Source: Joostella atrarenae | GTDB taxonomy: Bacteria; Bacteroidota; Bacteroidia; Flavobacteriales; Flavobacteriaceae | Assembly: GCF_021764745.1 (NCBI RefSeq) | Contig: NZ_JAETXX010000002.1 | Location: 248,001-312,000, forward strand | Direction: 5' to 3' | Length of the DNA stretch: 64,000 bases | Shown here: piece after piece, positions 25,927-34,552 of the stretch | Layout: each line of letters opens with the position of its first letter | Numbering within the stretch: the first letter of the stretch is position 1 | The notes under the pieces: generated by a model | What the model was told of the DNA's origin: nothing | Databases searched by the model: none | Seen by the model: the letters and a program-made list of their open reading frames with translations, nothing else | Translations under genes and position numbers: made by a program

Positions 25927-26826
25927 ATGTTAGCTTATAAACTTCACATTTTCAACACGGTTGCTATGCGCTTGAGTTTCTCAAAAGCCGCAGAAGAGCT
26001 TCATATTACGCAACCAGCAGTTACAAGACATATAAAACAATTAGAAAGTCACTTTAAGCAAAAGCTATTTGAGCGTAAAGGGAATAGTATTGAACTGACC
26101 AAGGCGGGCAATCTGTTATTGGTTCATGTTAAGGAGCTTTTAAAGTTGCACAGAGCTCTTGAATTTGACATGAATGCTTTGAATGACAATACAGAAGGGC
26201 GTTTACAGATTGGGGCAAGTACCACAATTGCACAATATGTGCTGCCAGAGGTATTAGCGGGTTTTCATAAGATGTATCCTAAGACAAAAGTCACGCTTAT
26301 AAATGGTAATACAGAAGCTATTGAGCAGAAAGTATTAGATCAAACAGTGGAGATTGGTTGTATTGAAGGTCATTCTAAAAACAGACAACTGTCATATCAT
26401 TCATTTTTAAAAGATGAAATCGTTTTTGTAGTCGCAAAAGGACATTCGTTGTATAATAAGTCAGAAATAACTTTAAATGAAGTAAAAACACAACCTTTAA
26501 TTATACGAGAGCGTGGTTCTGGTACTTTGGAGTTTATATTGAAAGCGCTAGAGGAAAAAGGAGTTTTTGAAAAAGATCTAACTATAGAAATGCAATTGGG
26601 GAGTCCAGAAAGCATTAAGTCTTACATTAAAGACAAAAGAAGTGTTGCATTTATGAGCGTGAATACTATTTTGGATGAATTGAGTAATGGGAGTTTAAGA
26701 ATTATCGATATCCGTGATTTTTATATTAAACGAAACTTTAGTTACATCGTAAAACAAGGGAATCAATCTTCATTATCACAACTCTTCATTAACTATCTTG
26801 AAAACCATTATAACATTTTGTTATAG
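25927..26826 (+). CDS. LysR-family transcriptional regulator
   Basis: A 299-residue LysR protein. The N-terminal winged helix-turn-helix (about 1-62) reads LSFSKAAEELHITQPAVTRHIKQLE; the C-terminal periplasmic-binding-like co-inducer domain runs from about 90 (LQIGASTTIAQYVLPEVL). It is followed after 71 bases by a YeiH-family membrane protein, a common LysR-target pairing, so it probably controls that gene. The start is ATG 25927 rather than the TTG nine bases upstream, which is part of a promoter-like TACTTTTG. Confidence 0.9.
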   Translation: MLAYKLHIFNTVAMRLSFSKAAEELHITQPAVTRHIKQLESHFKQKLFERKGNSIELTKAGNLLLVHVKELLKLHRALEFDMNALNDNTEGRLQIGASTTIAQYVLPEVLAGFHKMYPKTKVTLINGNTEAIEQKVLDQTVEIGCIEGHSKNRQLSYHSFLKDEIVFVVAKGHSLYNKSEITLNEVKTQPLIIRERGSGTLEFILKALEEKGVFEKDLTIEMQLGSPESIKSYIKDKRSVAFMSVNTILDELSNGSLRIIDIRDFYIKRNFSYIVKQGNQSSLSQLFINYLENHYNILL

Positions 26827-26897
26827 TAGATACATATTTATCATTTGACTTCGCTTACTAATGGCAGTACTTTTACATCAGTTAAAAATGAAAACTG

Positions 26898-27854
26898 ATG
26901 ATAGAAAGAGTATTATTATTTATTGAAGAACACCCAGTTATTAATAAGTTTATATTCATAGCCTTAGCTTTGTTGTGTATATCACCTATTGTAACTCCAA
27001 CAATAGCTTTAGCTTTGGGGATAGTTTTAGCACAATTAATTAAAAATCCGTTTGAAGAGGTAAGTAGTAAAGGAACGCAATGGATGTTGAAAGCTTCTGT
27101 TGTAGGTTTAGGATTCGGAATGAATGTGAATAGTGCATTATCCGCAGGGAAAGAAGGATTTTTATTAACAGTAGCTTCTATAGGTCTTACACTTACCTTA
27201 GGATTGTTGCTAACAAAATTTCTTGGAATTGATAAAAAAATAGGAAAGCTCATTAGTTCTGGTACTGCTATTTGTGGAGGAAGTGCTATTGCAGCAGTTT
27301 CACCGATTATAAAGGCGAATTCAAAGCAAATTTCGATAGCTATTGGAATTGTTTTCTTGTTAAATTCTATCGCCTTATTTATTTTTCCAAGTATAGGGCA
27401 TTATTTTAATCTTACACAGCATCAATTTGGGATGTGGAGTGCTGTTGCAATTCATGATACTAGTTCTGTTGTAGGTGCAGCAGACATCTATGGAGACGAA
27501 GCTTTAAAAGTGGCAACAACAGTAAAATTAGCTAGATCATTGTGGATTCTTCCTCTCTCTGTAGTATTTGCAGCAATAGGAAAACGAGGAGCAGGAAAAG
27601 TAAAGATCCCTTATTTTATAGGACTCTTTATACTTGCTATTATTGTAAACACCTATATTCCTGCTTCAGAAATTATAGCTCCGTATATGGTAATCATTTC
27701 TAAGTTGCTGCTAACATTAGTGCTATTTTTAATAGGAACTACTTTAAATTTCAGTTCATTGAAGCAAGTGGGAGCAAAGCCATTACTATTAGCTATCAGT
27801 ATCTGGGCGTTTGTATCAGTATTTTCGTTATTTATAATATTGCATTCTGCTTAA
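26898..27854 (+). CDS. YeiH-family putative sulfate exporter (UPF0324)
   Basis: A 318-residue membrane protein with about ten helices. Family features: LALGIVLAQLIKNP, KASVVGLGFGMN, GTAICGGSAIAAVSP (the conserved glycine-rich helix) and AIHDTSSVVGAADIYGDEAL. Members are annotated as putative sulfate/sulfite-related exporters; evidence for the substrate is thin. The LysR gene next door is its likely regulator. A hairpin terminator follows 30 bases after the stop. Confidence 0.88.
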   Translation: MIERVLLFIEEHPVINKFIFIALALLCISPIVTPTIALALGIVLAQLIKNPFEEVSSKGTQWMLKASVVGLGFGMNVNSALSAGKEGFLLTVASIGLTLTLGLLLTKFLGIDKKIGKLISSGTAICGGSAIAAVSPIIKANSKQISIAIGIVFLLNSIALFIFPSIGHYFNLTQHQFGMWSAVAIHDTSSVVGAADIYGDEALKVATTVKLARSLWILPLSVVFAAIGKRGAGKVKIPYFIGLFILAIIVNTYIPASEIIAPYMVIISKLLLTLVLFLIGTTLNFSSLKQVGAKPLLLAISIWAFVSVFSLFIILHSA

Positions 27855-27884
27855 ATAGAGTTGTTAGGATTATCGTAAAAAAAA

Positions 27885-27925
27885 GAAAACCCCACTGTTT
27901 GAATAAACAAACGATGTGGAGTTTT
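27885..27925 (+). terminator. Terminator after the YeiH gene
   Basis: GAAAACCCCAC ... GTGGAGTTTTC with an inner GTTTG/CAAAC stem; one bulge. A T-containing tail follows. Confidence 0.75.
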
Positions 27926-28045
27926 CTCAACTAACCAACCAAAAAAAAATTCAACTATGAAATTTAATGTCCACATTTTCAGTGGTATTAAACTATATTA
28001 TAGTATTCAAACAGCGTGCCAAAACCCACTGATTGAGTATTTTAA

Positions 28046-28693
28046 CTATTTATTTGCTTTTAGCGCATTAAGAATTTCTTCTGTATCTGCTCTTTTTGTA
28101 TAATCTTCATTTACAAATCTGTAAATAACTTTACCTTCTTCATTAATTACAAATGTTGCAGGCACTGGTAATTCATAATCATAGTTATTATTATGCTTTT
28201 TAATATCAAGTCCAAATTGTGAATAAATAGCTTTAATAGACTCTGGAAGTTGAAAAACTAAACCTATTTTTTTAGCAAATGCATTGTCAATATCGCTTAA
28301 TACTTCAAAAGACAAATTGTTCTTTTCTGAAGTAGATAATGAATTATCAGGTGTTTCAGGTGTAATAGCTATCAATTCAGCACCATTTGCTTTAAATTCA
28401 GTAATTGAATTTTGTAATGCTTTTAATTCAAGGTTACAATAAGGACACCATCCGCCTCTATAAAAAGATACGATGAGTTTCTTACCATTATTAAAATCTT
28501 TCAGGTTTACTTCCTTTCCTTTAATATTTAAAAGAGTAGCATCTGGAAATGAATCTCCAACTTTTAGAGTTTTATCAGCAAAATGATCTTTCTTTAAGTC
28601 CGAAGTAGCTTTGTCCATTACTTCAAGAACTTCATTTGGAATTTGCTCTCTATTTTTATCGTTTAATGTTTTTAAATCTGTAGTCAATGACAT
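28046..28693 (-). CDS. Peroxiredoxin-like protein (AhpC/TSA family)
   Basis: A 215-residue thioredoxin-fold protein. The active-site region SFYRGGWCPYCNLELKALQ (about residues 76-94) has a CPYC motif, so it can act by a thioredoxin-like disulfide or a peroxidatic cysteine mechanism. It continues with LIAITPETPDNSL and ends with VPATFVINEEGKVIYRFV. No signal peptide is visible, so it is probably cytoplasmic. The AhpC/TSA 'peroxiredoxin-like' group fits best; which peroxide it removes is not known. Confidence 0.87.
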   Translation of the reverse strand: MSLTTDLKTLNDKNREQIPNEVLEVMDKATSDLKKDHFADKTLKVGDSFPDATLLNIKGKEVNLKDFNNGKKLIVSFYRGGWCPYCNLELKALQNSITEFKANGAELIAITPETPDNSLSTSEKNNLSFEVLSDIDNAFAKKIGLVFQLPESIKAIYSQFGLDIKKHNNNYDYELPVPATFVINEEGKVIYRFVNEDYTKRADTEEILNALKANK

Positions 28694-28765
28694 AATAAAT
28701 ACTTTTTATGCTCATTAAGTCGTAACTAATATGAATATCTTACAAGGAGTAAATTAAAGAGATTA

Positions 28766-29227
28766 TCAATCTAAATAAGTAGCTTTTTCGTAAACCAATC
28801 CTGGTCCATCACAAGCGTTCCAACCACTTTTTAGCTGAGAAGATTCGTTAAAAAAGAGTGTTTCACTATTATTAGAAGTGCACGAGCCTATAATTTTATT
28901 ATTATCATTGTAATTAAGTTGAAGGTAAGCTTCGTTGTTATTTTCAACATACAAATAGGTTCCTGAACCTTCTAGCGTTGATTTACTAGCTTTAAGGTAT
29001 CTAGTCTTTGTAAATGTACTGTCCTGATTAAAAGTATAAGTTTCTTGCCACTCCATATCCTGACCAGTAGTAGTTGTGTTTGGAGCGCTTCCGCGCATTT
29101 CAACTAAATACCAATTATCTACAATAGTTAAAAGAGTAGGATTGCTATCACTAGCTTCAAGATTATCATCATCGCTACTACAAGCGAAAACAAAAAAGAG
29201 TCCTATTAAAATAATAAAGTGCTTCAT
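28766..29227 (-). CDS. Lipocalin-like lipoprotein with SSDDD export signal
   Basis: A 153-residue protein with a lipoprotein signal (MKHFIILIGLFFVFAC, cysteine at about 16) immediately followed by SSDDD. An acidic patch right after the lipid-bearing cysteine is the known surface lipoprotein export signal in Bacteroidota, so it is probably exposed on the cell surface. The mature part, with DNWYLVEMRG, YTFNQDSTFTKTRY and GSGTYLYVENN, looks like a small beta-barrel of the lipocalin-like type. Function unknown. It is downstream of uvrA with 63 bases between. Confidence 0.7.
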   Translation of the reverse strand: MKHFIILIGLFFVFACSSDDDNLEASDSNPTLLTIVDNWYLVEMRGSAPNTTTTGQDMEWQETYTFNQDSTFTKTRYLKASKSTLEGSGTYLYVENNNEAYLQLNYNDNNKIIGSCTSNNSETLFFNESSQLKSGWNACDGPGLVYEKATYLD

Positions 29228-29252
29228 AAACAGGGTTTTATTGCTACTTATC

Positions 29253-29295
29253 TATAAGATTCAAAACCTTTGAAAAGGTTGCTTAGAATCTTATA
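29253..29295. other. Long imperfect hairpin at the 3' end of uvrA
   Basis: Outer arms TATAAGATTC (29253-29262) and GAATCTTATA (29286-29295), inner arms AACCTTT and AAAGGTT, asymmetric bulge between. It covers the uvrA stop codon. The T-rich side lies on the plus strand, so it is not a classic terminator for uvrA. Confidence 0.6.
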
Positions 29296-32068
29296 ATTTT
29301 TCTTTTAAGTAGTTACCTGTAAAGCTCTCTTTTACTTTACTTACTTGTTCTGGAGTTCCTGTAGCTACAATATTTCCGCCTTTTTCACCTCCATAGGGAC
29401 CTAAATCTATAATATGATCAGCACATTTAATGAGATCTAAATTATGCTCGACAACAATAATAGAATGTCCTATTTCTAATAAAGCATCAAAAGATTTTAG
29501 AAGCTTTTTGATATCGTGAAAATGAAGTCCTGTTGTAGGTTCATCAAATATAAAGAGTGTCTTATTTTTTGTTTGTCCTTTTACAAGGAAAGAAGCTAGT
29601 TTTATACGTTGCGCCTCTCCACCAGATAAGGTTGAAGAAGATTGGCCTAAATTAACATACCCCAATCCTACATCTTGTAATGGTTGTAGCTTATTAGCGA
29701 TTTTAGTTTCATTATGCTCTCTAAAAAAAGCTACAGCATCATCAATAGTCATTGTTAAAATATCATCGATATTCTTATCGTTGAATTTAACTTCTAGAAC
29801 TTCCTTTTTAAAGCGTTTCCCGTTACATGTTTCACATTCTAAATGCACATCTGCCATAAACTGCATTTCGATAGTTACTTCCCCTTCTCCTTTACATGTT
29901 TCACAACGACCAGCGTCTACATTAAAAGAAAAATGTTTAGGTTGATACCCTCGAAGTTTAGATATTTTTTGTTTAGAAAACAAAGATCTTATATCGTCGT
30001 AAGCTTTGATATACGTTACAGGATTCGACCTAGAAGAACGGCCAATAGGATTCTGATCTACATATTCTACCGAAGTTAAAGAGCTGTATTTGCCTTCAAT
30101 TCCAGAGAATTGTCCTACCTTTTCTCCATATCCACCAGTTTCTTTTAATATCGCAGGATATAATATTCGCTTTACAAGTGTACTTTTTCCGCTTCCAGAA
30201 ACACCAGTAATCACGGTGAGTGAATTTAAAGGGAAAGTAGCATCAACATTTTTTAAATTATTTTCTCGCGCTCCCTTTACTTCAATATAGTTTTTACTAG
30301 TTCTTCGTTTTTTAGGAACAGCAATCTCTAGCTCACCATTTAAGTAATTTGCTGTAAGCGTATCAGCCTTTAAAATTTCTTTAAAAGTACCTGTTGCAGT
30401 AACAGTCCCTCCCAAAGTACCAGCTTCAGGGCCAATATCTATAATTTCATCGGCAGCCTTCATTATATCCTCATCATGTTCTACTACAATGACAGTATTA
30501 CCAAGGTTTCTAAGTGATTTTAATACTTCTATAAGCTTCTCCGTATCCTTTGGGTGTAAACCAATGCTAGGCTCGTCTAAAATATACATAGATCCAACTA
30601 AGCTACTCCCAAGAGAAGTTGCAAGATTTATTCGTTGAGATTCCCCACCAGAAAGTGAATTTGATTTTCTATTTAACGTAAGATAATCCAAGCCAACGTT
30701 ACTTAAAAACTCTAATCTACTATTAATTTCTTTCAATAGTCGGTTAGAGATCTCTTGATCACTTTCATTAAGTTTTAATTCATTAAAATGAACTTGCAAT
30801 TTATGTAATGGCATTTCCACCAACTCTGTGATCGTTTTATCATCAACCTTTACGTAGTTAGCTTCTTTTCGTAATCTTTTACCTTTACAGAGGTCACATT
30901 TTGTTTTTCCGCGGTAGCGAGAAAGCATTACACGATTTTGGATTTTATAGCTCTTTTCTTCCAATTCTCCGAAGAAAGTAGTTAATCCAGTAAAGTATTT
31001 ATTTCCTTTCCAAACAAGTTCCTTTTGTTCCTCTGTTAATTCAAACCAAGGTTTATGAATGGGGAAGTCAAATTTATATGCATTATTAACCAATTGATCT
31101 CGGTACCAACTCATACTATCACCCCGCCAAGCAAATATCGCATTGTCGTATATCGATAAACCAGTATTAGGAACAATCAAGTCTTCGTCTAAGCCAATAA
31201 CATCTCCATAACCTTCACAGCGAGGACAAGCTCCGTATGGATTATTAAAGCTGAAGAGATGTACATTAGGCTCTAAAAAAGACATCCCGTCCAATTCAAA
31301 TTTATTGCTAAAGTGTGTCTGTTTATTGGTACTTAAATCTTCAATGATACATTCACCTTTACCTTCAAAGAAAGCCGAGTCTATAGCATCTGCCAATCGG
31401 TTATAAAAGTCTTCATTATCGCTAACAATTATACGGTCTACAACTAAGAAAAAGTCATTTTCTATATCCTCTTCAATCTCTTCAATTCTTAGAACTTCAT
31501 CTTTATATTTTATACGTGCAAATCCTTGCTGAGCCAATATTTTCAGCGTTTTCATAACGCTTCTGTCTTCAGAAATATGAACTGGAGCTAATAATAAAAG
31601 TTTACTGCGCTCTTCATGTGTTTTTACAAAATTGATAACATCTGTAACGGTATTCTTTTTTACTTCATTACCAGAAACAGGGGAGTAGGTTTTTCCGATT
31701 CTCGCATATAGTAACTTTAAATAATCGTAAATCTCTGTAGTTGTACCTACTGTAGATCTAGGATTTGTAGAGTTTACCTTTTGCTCGATGGCTATTGCAG
31801 GAGCAATCCCTTTAATATAGTCTACTTTTGGTTTGTTTAATCTTCCTAAAAATTGTCTAGCATAGGAAGATAAGCTTTCTACATAGCGGCGTTGTCCTTC
31901 AGCATAAAGTGTGTCGAAGGCTAATGAGGATTTTCCACTTCCAGATAAACCTGTTAAAACCACTAATTTATTTCGTGGGATAACAACGTCTATGTTTTTA
32001 AGGTTGTGGAGTTTAGCTCCTTTTATAATTATATTTTCTTTCGGATTAACTGTCGTAATATCTGTCAT
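29291..32068 (-). CDS. uvrA: Excinuclease ABC subunit A
   Basis: A 925-residue DNA-damage recognition ATPase for nucleotide excision repair. Walker A motifs [19 protein letters not shown] and [11 protein letters not shown], two ABC signatures ([12 protein letters not shown] and [12 protein letters not shown]), Walker B regions [12 protein letters not shown] and [10 protein letters not shown], and cysteine-bearing zinc modules ([38 protein letters not shown]). Length is normal for UvrA. I start at ATG 32068 (MTDITTV); an in-frame GTG at 32086 is next to the promoter element TATCTTTG and would add only six residues. Confidence 0.96.
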   Translation of the reverse strand: MTDITTVNPKENIIIKGAKLHNLKNIDVVIPRNKLVVLTGLSGSGKSSLAFDTLYAEGQRRYVESLSSYARQFLGRLNKPKVDYIKGIAPAIAIEQKVNSTNPRSTVGTTTEIYDYLKLLYARIGKTYSPVSGNEVKKNTVTDVINFVKTHEERSKLLLLAPVHISEDRSVMKTLKILAQQGFARIKYKDEVLRIEEIEEDIENDFFLVVDRIIVSDNEDFYNRLADAIDSAFFEGKGECIIEDLSTNKQTHFSNKFELDGMSFLEPNVHLFSFNNPYGACPRCEGYGDVIGLDEDLIVPNTGLSIYDNAIFAWRGDSMSWYRDQLVNNAYKFDFPIHKPWFELTEEQKELVWKGNKYFTGLTTFFGELEEKSYKIQNRVMLSRYRGKTKCDLCKGKRLRKEANYVKVDDKTITELVEMPLHKLQVHFNELKLNESDQEISNRLLKEINSRLEFLSNVGLDYLTLNRKSNSLSGGESQRINLATSLGSSLVGSMYILDEPSIGLHPKDTEKLIEVLKSLRNLGNTVIVVEHDEDIMKAADEIIDIGPEAGTLGGTVTATGTFKEILKADTLTANYLNGELEIAVPKKRRTSKNYIEVKGARENNLKNVDATFPLNSLTVITGVSGSGKSTLVKRILYPAILKETGGYGEKVGQFSGIEGKYSSLTSVEYVDQNPIGRSSRSNPVTYIKAYDDIRSLFSKQKISKLRGYQPKHFSFNVDAGRCETCKGEGEVTIEMQFMADVHLECETCNGKRFKKEVLEVKFNDKNIDDILTMTIDDAVAFFREHNETKIANKLQPLQDVGLGYVNLGQSSSTLSGGEAQRIKLASFLVKGQTKNKTLFIFDEPTTGLHFHDIKKLLKSFDALLEIGHSIIVVEHNLDLIKCADHIIDLGPYGGEKGGNIVATGTPEQVSKVKESFTGNYLKEKL

Positions 32069-32085
32069 AGCAATAAAACAAAACA

Positions 32086-32093
32086 CAAAGATA
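32086..32093 (-). promoter_or_regulatory. uvrA: Candidate -7 promoter element (TATCTTTG) for uvrA
   Basis: Exact TAnnTTTG on the minus strand, 18 bases before the chosen ATG. It overlaps the alternative GTG start, supporting ATG 32068. No -33 TTG at the usual distance and no SOS-type box is seen. Confidence 0.45.
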
Positions 32094-32335
32094 AGAATCT
32101 CTACCTAGCTTTTAGAGGTGGCTATCGATAAGAATTCGTCTTATTTTTAAAATTCATATATGTAATTGATTTATAGAGAGATGATATTCGTTTGATAAAG
32201 TCTTTTTTCTATACGTTTATATTCTCAAGATTTGATTTTCAGCATATTAATCACTGTGTTATTGTTTGATTTAGCTTCTTTTTATTGCATAATTCTAATC
32301 TATTATAGATAAATTGTTGAGAATTGTTTTTAAAA

Positions 32336-32368
32336 TTTGTTTTTTAACAAAGAATTATCCTATATTTG
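32336..32368 (+). promoter_or_regulatory. Promoter for the sigma factor operon (TTTG-N21-TATATTTG)
   Basis: Both boxes of the Bacteroidota consensus at permitted spacing. It predicts a leader of about 105 bases before the ATG at 32480, long enough for post-transcriptional control. Confidence 0.65.
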
Positions 32369-32479
32369 AATCCGAATCAATAAAAGAGAACGCCTATTTC
32401 ATAAAATTACTTTTAAACTAATGTATTAACTAACAGCTGCCTATTTAATAGGTATAGCTAGCATTTAAAAAGTAATTGT

Positions 32480-33061
32480 ATGGAGCAAACTCTTCAAGAC
32501 TCTGCCTTAGTGGCACAGTATATAAAAGGCGATGAAAAATCTCTCGAAATATTAATCAATAGACATTCACAACGTATTTTTAGTTTTATCATTTCTAAAG
32601 TTTATGATAAAGATGTTGCTGAAGATATCTTTCAAGATACTTTTATTAAAGTGATAAAAACGCTTAAGAAAGGGAATTATAATGAAGAGGGGAAGTTTCT
32701 TCCATGGGTAATGAGAATCTCTCATAACCTAGTAATAGACCATTTCAGAAGAAATTCTAGAATGCCTAAATTTGAAGGGAGTGAAGACTTTAATATCTTT
32801 TCTGTTTTAGGGGATCCTGCTTTAAATGCAGAACGACAGATTATAAAAGATCAAGTAGAGAATGATGTAAAAAAGCTTATTGAAGGACTTCCTGATGATC
32901 AAAAGGAAGTTTTATTGATGAGATTGTATAAAGACATGAGTTTTAAAGAAATTTCTGAACAAACTAATGTAAGTATAAATACAGCTTTGGGTAGAATGCG
33001 ATATGCAATTATTAATTTGCGGAAAATGGTAGAAAAGAATAATATTGTTTTAACTAATTAG
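32480..33061 (+). CDS. RNA polymerase sigma factor, ECF-like (sigma-70 family)
   Basis: A 193-residue sigma factor. Region 2 spans about residues 24-96 (RHSQRIFSFIISKVYDKDVAEDIFQDTFIKV, then LPWVMRISHNLVIDHFR for the -10-binding helix). Region 4 (about 132-182) has LPDDQKEVLLMRLYKDMSFKEISEQTNVSINTALGRMRYAI, a typical sigma-4 helix-turn-helix. No classic transmembrane anti-sigma gene follows; the next ORF on the strand is a 47-residue protein after 55 bases. A strong promoter is present upstream. Confidence 0.93.
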   Translation: MEQTLQDSALVAQYIKGDEKSLEILINRHSQRIFSFIISKVYDKDVAEDIFQDTFIKVIKTLKKGNYNEEGKFLPWVMRISHNLVIDHFRRNSRMPKFEGSEDFNIFSVLGDPALNAERQIIKDQVENDVKKLIEGLPDDQKEVLLMRLYKDMSFKEISEQTNVSINTALGRMRYAIINLRKMVEKNNIVLTN

Positions 33062-33116
33062 CACAATATAAATACAATAGCTCCGTTATTTTTATATTAA
33101 TATTAAAAATTGGGGC

Positions 33117-33260
33117 ATGGCAAAAATTTACACTTTTCAAAAATCAAAATCAGATCCATTAAAACCCAAAGAATCAACTATTGAATATTTGCTTAGTTAT
33201 TCTAAGGCTTTAAGTGTTATGAAGTACAAAGAGTTAACTTTTGAATCTATTTTAAATTAA
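33117..33260 (+). CDS. Small hypothetical protein downstream of the sigma factor
   Basis: ATG GCA AAA ATT at 33117 opens a 47-residue frame, MAKIYTFQKSKSDPLK..., ending EYLLSYSKALSVMKYKELTFESILN at TAA 33258-33260. The N-terminus is basic and polar; the C-terminal half looks like one amphipathic helix. It sits between the sigma factor (55 bases upstream) and a strong terminator (33271), so it belongs to the sigma transcript. No cysteines, no membrane segment. The coding look and position make it a real candidate, possibly acting on the sigma factor, but I know no function. Confidence 0.6.
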   Translation: MAKIYTFQKSKSDPLKPKESTIEYLLSYSKALSVMKYKELTFESILN

Positions 33261-33270
33261 ACTCTTTCTG

Positions 33271-33302
33271 AAAAGACCTGTTGATATTCAACGGGTCTTT
33301 TT
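33271..33302 (+). terminator. Terminator of the sigma factor operon
   Basis: AAAAGACCTGTTGA ... CAACGGGTCTTTT with a T tail, starting ten bases after the small ORF stop. It also separates the converging nth gene. Confidence 0.85.
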
Positions 33303-33321
33303 TGTTTCTGTTCAATAGAAG

Positions 33322-33975
33322 TTATTTCTTAGCGTTGTAGTCCTTAATCACAGACTTTCTTCCAATAGTTTTTGTGATAATATCCTTATCTAAATCCCAT
33401 CCTCGAGCAGGAGAATATTCTCGGGCATAATAGATTATCTGCAAATGTAATTTATTCCATAATTCCTTTTTAAAAAGTCGTTTCGCATCTTTTTCAGTCT
33501 GAACAACATTCTTTCCATTAGATAAACCCCATCTATACATGAGTCTATGAATATGAGTATCTACGGGGAAAGCTGGAATACCAAAAGCTTGAGACATTAC
33601 AACACTTGCTGTTTTATGCCCTACGGCTGGCAGTGACTCTAATGCTTCAAAATCTGCAGGAACCTCTCCATTATATTTGTCTATTAATATTTCTGACAAT
33701 CCATGAATTCCTTTTGACTTCATTGGTGACAGTCCTACAGGTCTAATAATATCTCGAATTTCCTCCACAGTTAGTTTTACCATTTGATACGGGTTTATAG
33801 CTCTATCAAATAGTAATGGAGTAATTTGGTTCACTCTTGCATCTGTGCTTTGAGCAGATAATAATACCGCAATTAATAATGTATATGGATCTATGTGATC
33901 TAACGGAATTGGAACGGTTGGATAAATCTCTTCCAAAGTATCTACAACAAAATCAACTTTTTCTGCTTTGGTCAT
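33322..33975 (-). CDS. nth: Endonuclease III-like DNA glycosylase lacking the iron-sulfur cluster
   Basis: A 217-residue HhH-GPD DNA glycosylase. It has the helix-hairpin-helix LPAVGHKTASVV with catalytic lysine (residue 121) and FPVDTHIHRL with the catalytic aspartate (139), matching K120/D138 of E. coli Nth, so oxidised-pyrimidine glycosylase/AP lyase activity is likely. The usual C-terminal [4Fe-4S] motif (C-X6-C-X2-C-X5-C) is absent; in fact the protein has no cysteine, and the region reads REYSPARGWDLDKDIITKT. A TATTTTTG element at 33993-34000 lies just upstream. Confidence 0.88.
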   Translation of the reverse strand: MTKAEKVDFVVDTLEEIYPTVPIPLDHIDPYTLLIAVLLSAQSTDARVNQITPLLFDRAINPYQMVKLTVEEIRDIIRPVGLSPMKSKGIHGLSEILIDKYNGEVPADFEALESLPAVGHKTASVVMSQAFGIPAFPVDTHIHRLMYRWGLSNGKNVVQTEKDAKRLFKKELWNKLHLQIIYYAREYSPARGWDLDKDIITKTIGRKSVIKDYNAKK

Positions 33976-33992
33976 TTTTATGTAATTTTAAA

Positions 33993-34000
33993 CAAAAATA
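33993..34000 (-). promoter_or_regulatory. nth: Candidate -7 promoter element (TATTTTTG) for nth
   Basis: Exact TAnnTTTG on the minus strand, 18 bases before the ATG at 33975. A TTG upstream is only 13 bases away, too close for a standard -33 box. Confidence 0.4.
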
Positions 34001-34031
34001 GTCGAACAAAGTTCAAATAAAAAAAATGTTT

Positions 34032-34487
34032 ATGAATACACTAAAAGTAGGAGATAAAGTACCAGATTTTACGGTTCCAGATCAAGATGGAAATAATGTT
34101 TCTTTAGCTGATTATAAAGGGAAGAAATTAATTGTTTTCTTTTATCCTAAAGCAAGCACACCCGGTTGTACAGCGGAAGCGTGTAATTTAAGAGATAATT
34201 ATGAGGTTTTACAGGAGCAGGGGTATAGTTTGCTGGGTGTAAGTGCCGATTCTCAAAAAAGACAAACTAATTTTAAAAATAAAAATGAATTTCCTTTTCC
34301 TCTTTTGGCAGATGAAAACAAAGAAGTAATTAATGCTTTTGGCGTTTGGGGATTAAAGAAATTTATGGGTAAAGAATATGATGGGATTCACCGTAAAACT
34401 TTTATTGTTGATGGCGACGGAATTGTTACCCGAGTTATCGATAAGGTAAAAACTAAAGATCATGCTGCCCAGCTGCTTGAATCTTAA
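34032..34487 (+). CDS. bcp: Thioredoxin-dependent thiol peroxidase (Bcp/PrxQ-type)
   Basis: A 151-residue atypical two-cysteine peroxiredoxin. The peroxidatic site is FYPKASTPGCTAEACNLRD (about residues 37-55), with the resolving cysteine five residues after the first, as in Bcp. The rest (LLGVSADSQKRQTNF, FPLLADENKEVINAFGVWG, HRKTFIVDGDG) matches the family. It reduces hydrogen and organic peroxides using thioredoxin. ATG 34032 is preferred over an ATG two codons upstream because family members begin close to TLKVGDK. Confidence 0.93.
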   Translation: MNTLKVGDKVPDFTVPDQDGNNVSLADYKGKKLIVFFYPKASTPGCTAEACNLRDNYEVLQEQGYSLLGVSADSQKRQTNFKNKNEFPFPLLADENKEVINAFGVWGLKKFMGKEYDGIHRKTFIVDGDGIVTRVIDKVKTKDHAAQLLES

Positions 34488-34491
34488 GCAT

Positions 34492-34526
34492 AAAAAAGAG
34501 GCTGTTATTAAATAGCCTCTTTTTTT
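34492..34526 (+). terminator. Terminator after bcp
   Basis: AAAAAAGAGGCT, ten-base loop, AGCCTCTTTTTT. The A and T runs on both sides make it likely bidirectional, which suits the converging gene at 34553. Confidence 0.9.
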
Positions 34527-34552
34527 ATATTTTTTTCTTCAGAAAGTAATTC

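Larger units (their letters stand above)
32069..32479 (+). other. 411-base divergent region between uvrA and the sigma factor gene
   Basis: Holds the uvrA promoter element on the minus strand and a complete TTTG-N21-TATATTTG promoter (32336-32368) for the sigma factor on the plus strand. The middle (32110-32330) shows nothing I can name. Confidence 0.6.

Noticed and set aside
27895-28014. 11-base inverted match (CTGTTTGAATA / TATTCAAACAG) around the end of the YeiH terminator
   Set aside because: Too short and too far apart; probably chance in AT-rich DNA.
27957-28090. Short ORF starting MKFNVHIFSGIK downstream of the YeiH gene
   Set aside because: It runs into the antisense of the peroxiredoxin-like gene and has no start support.
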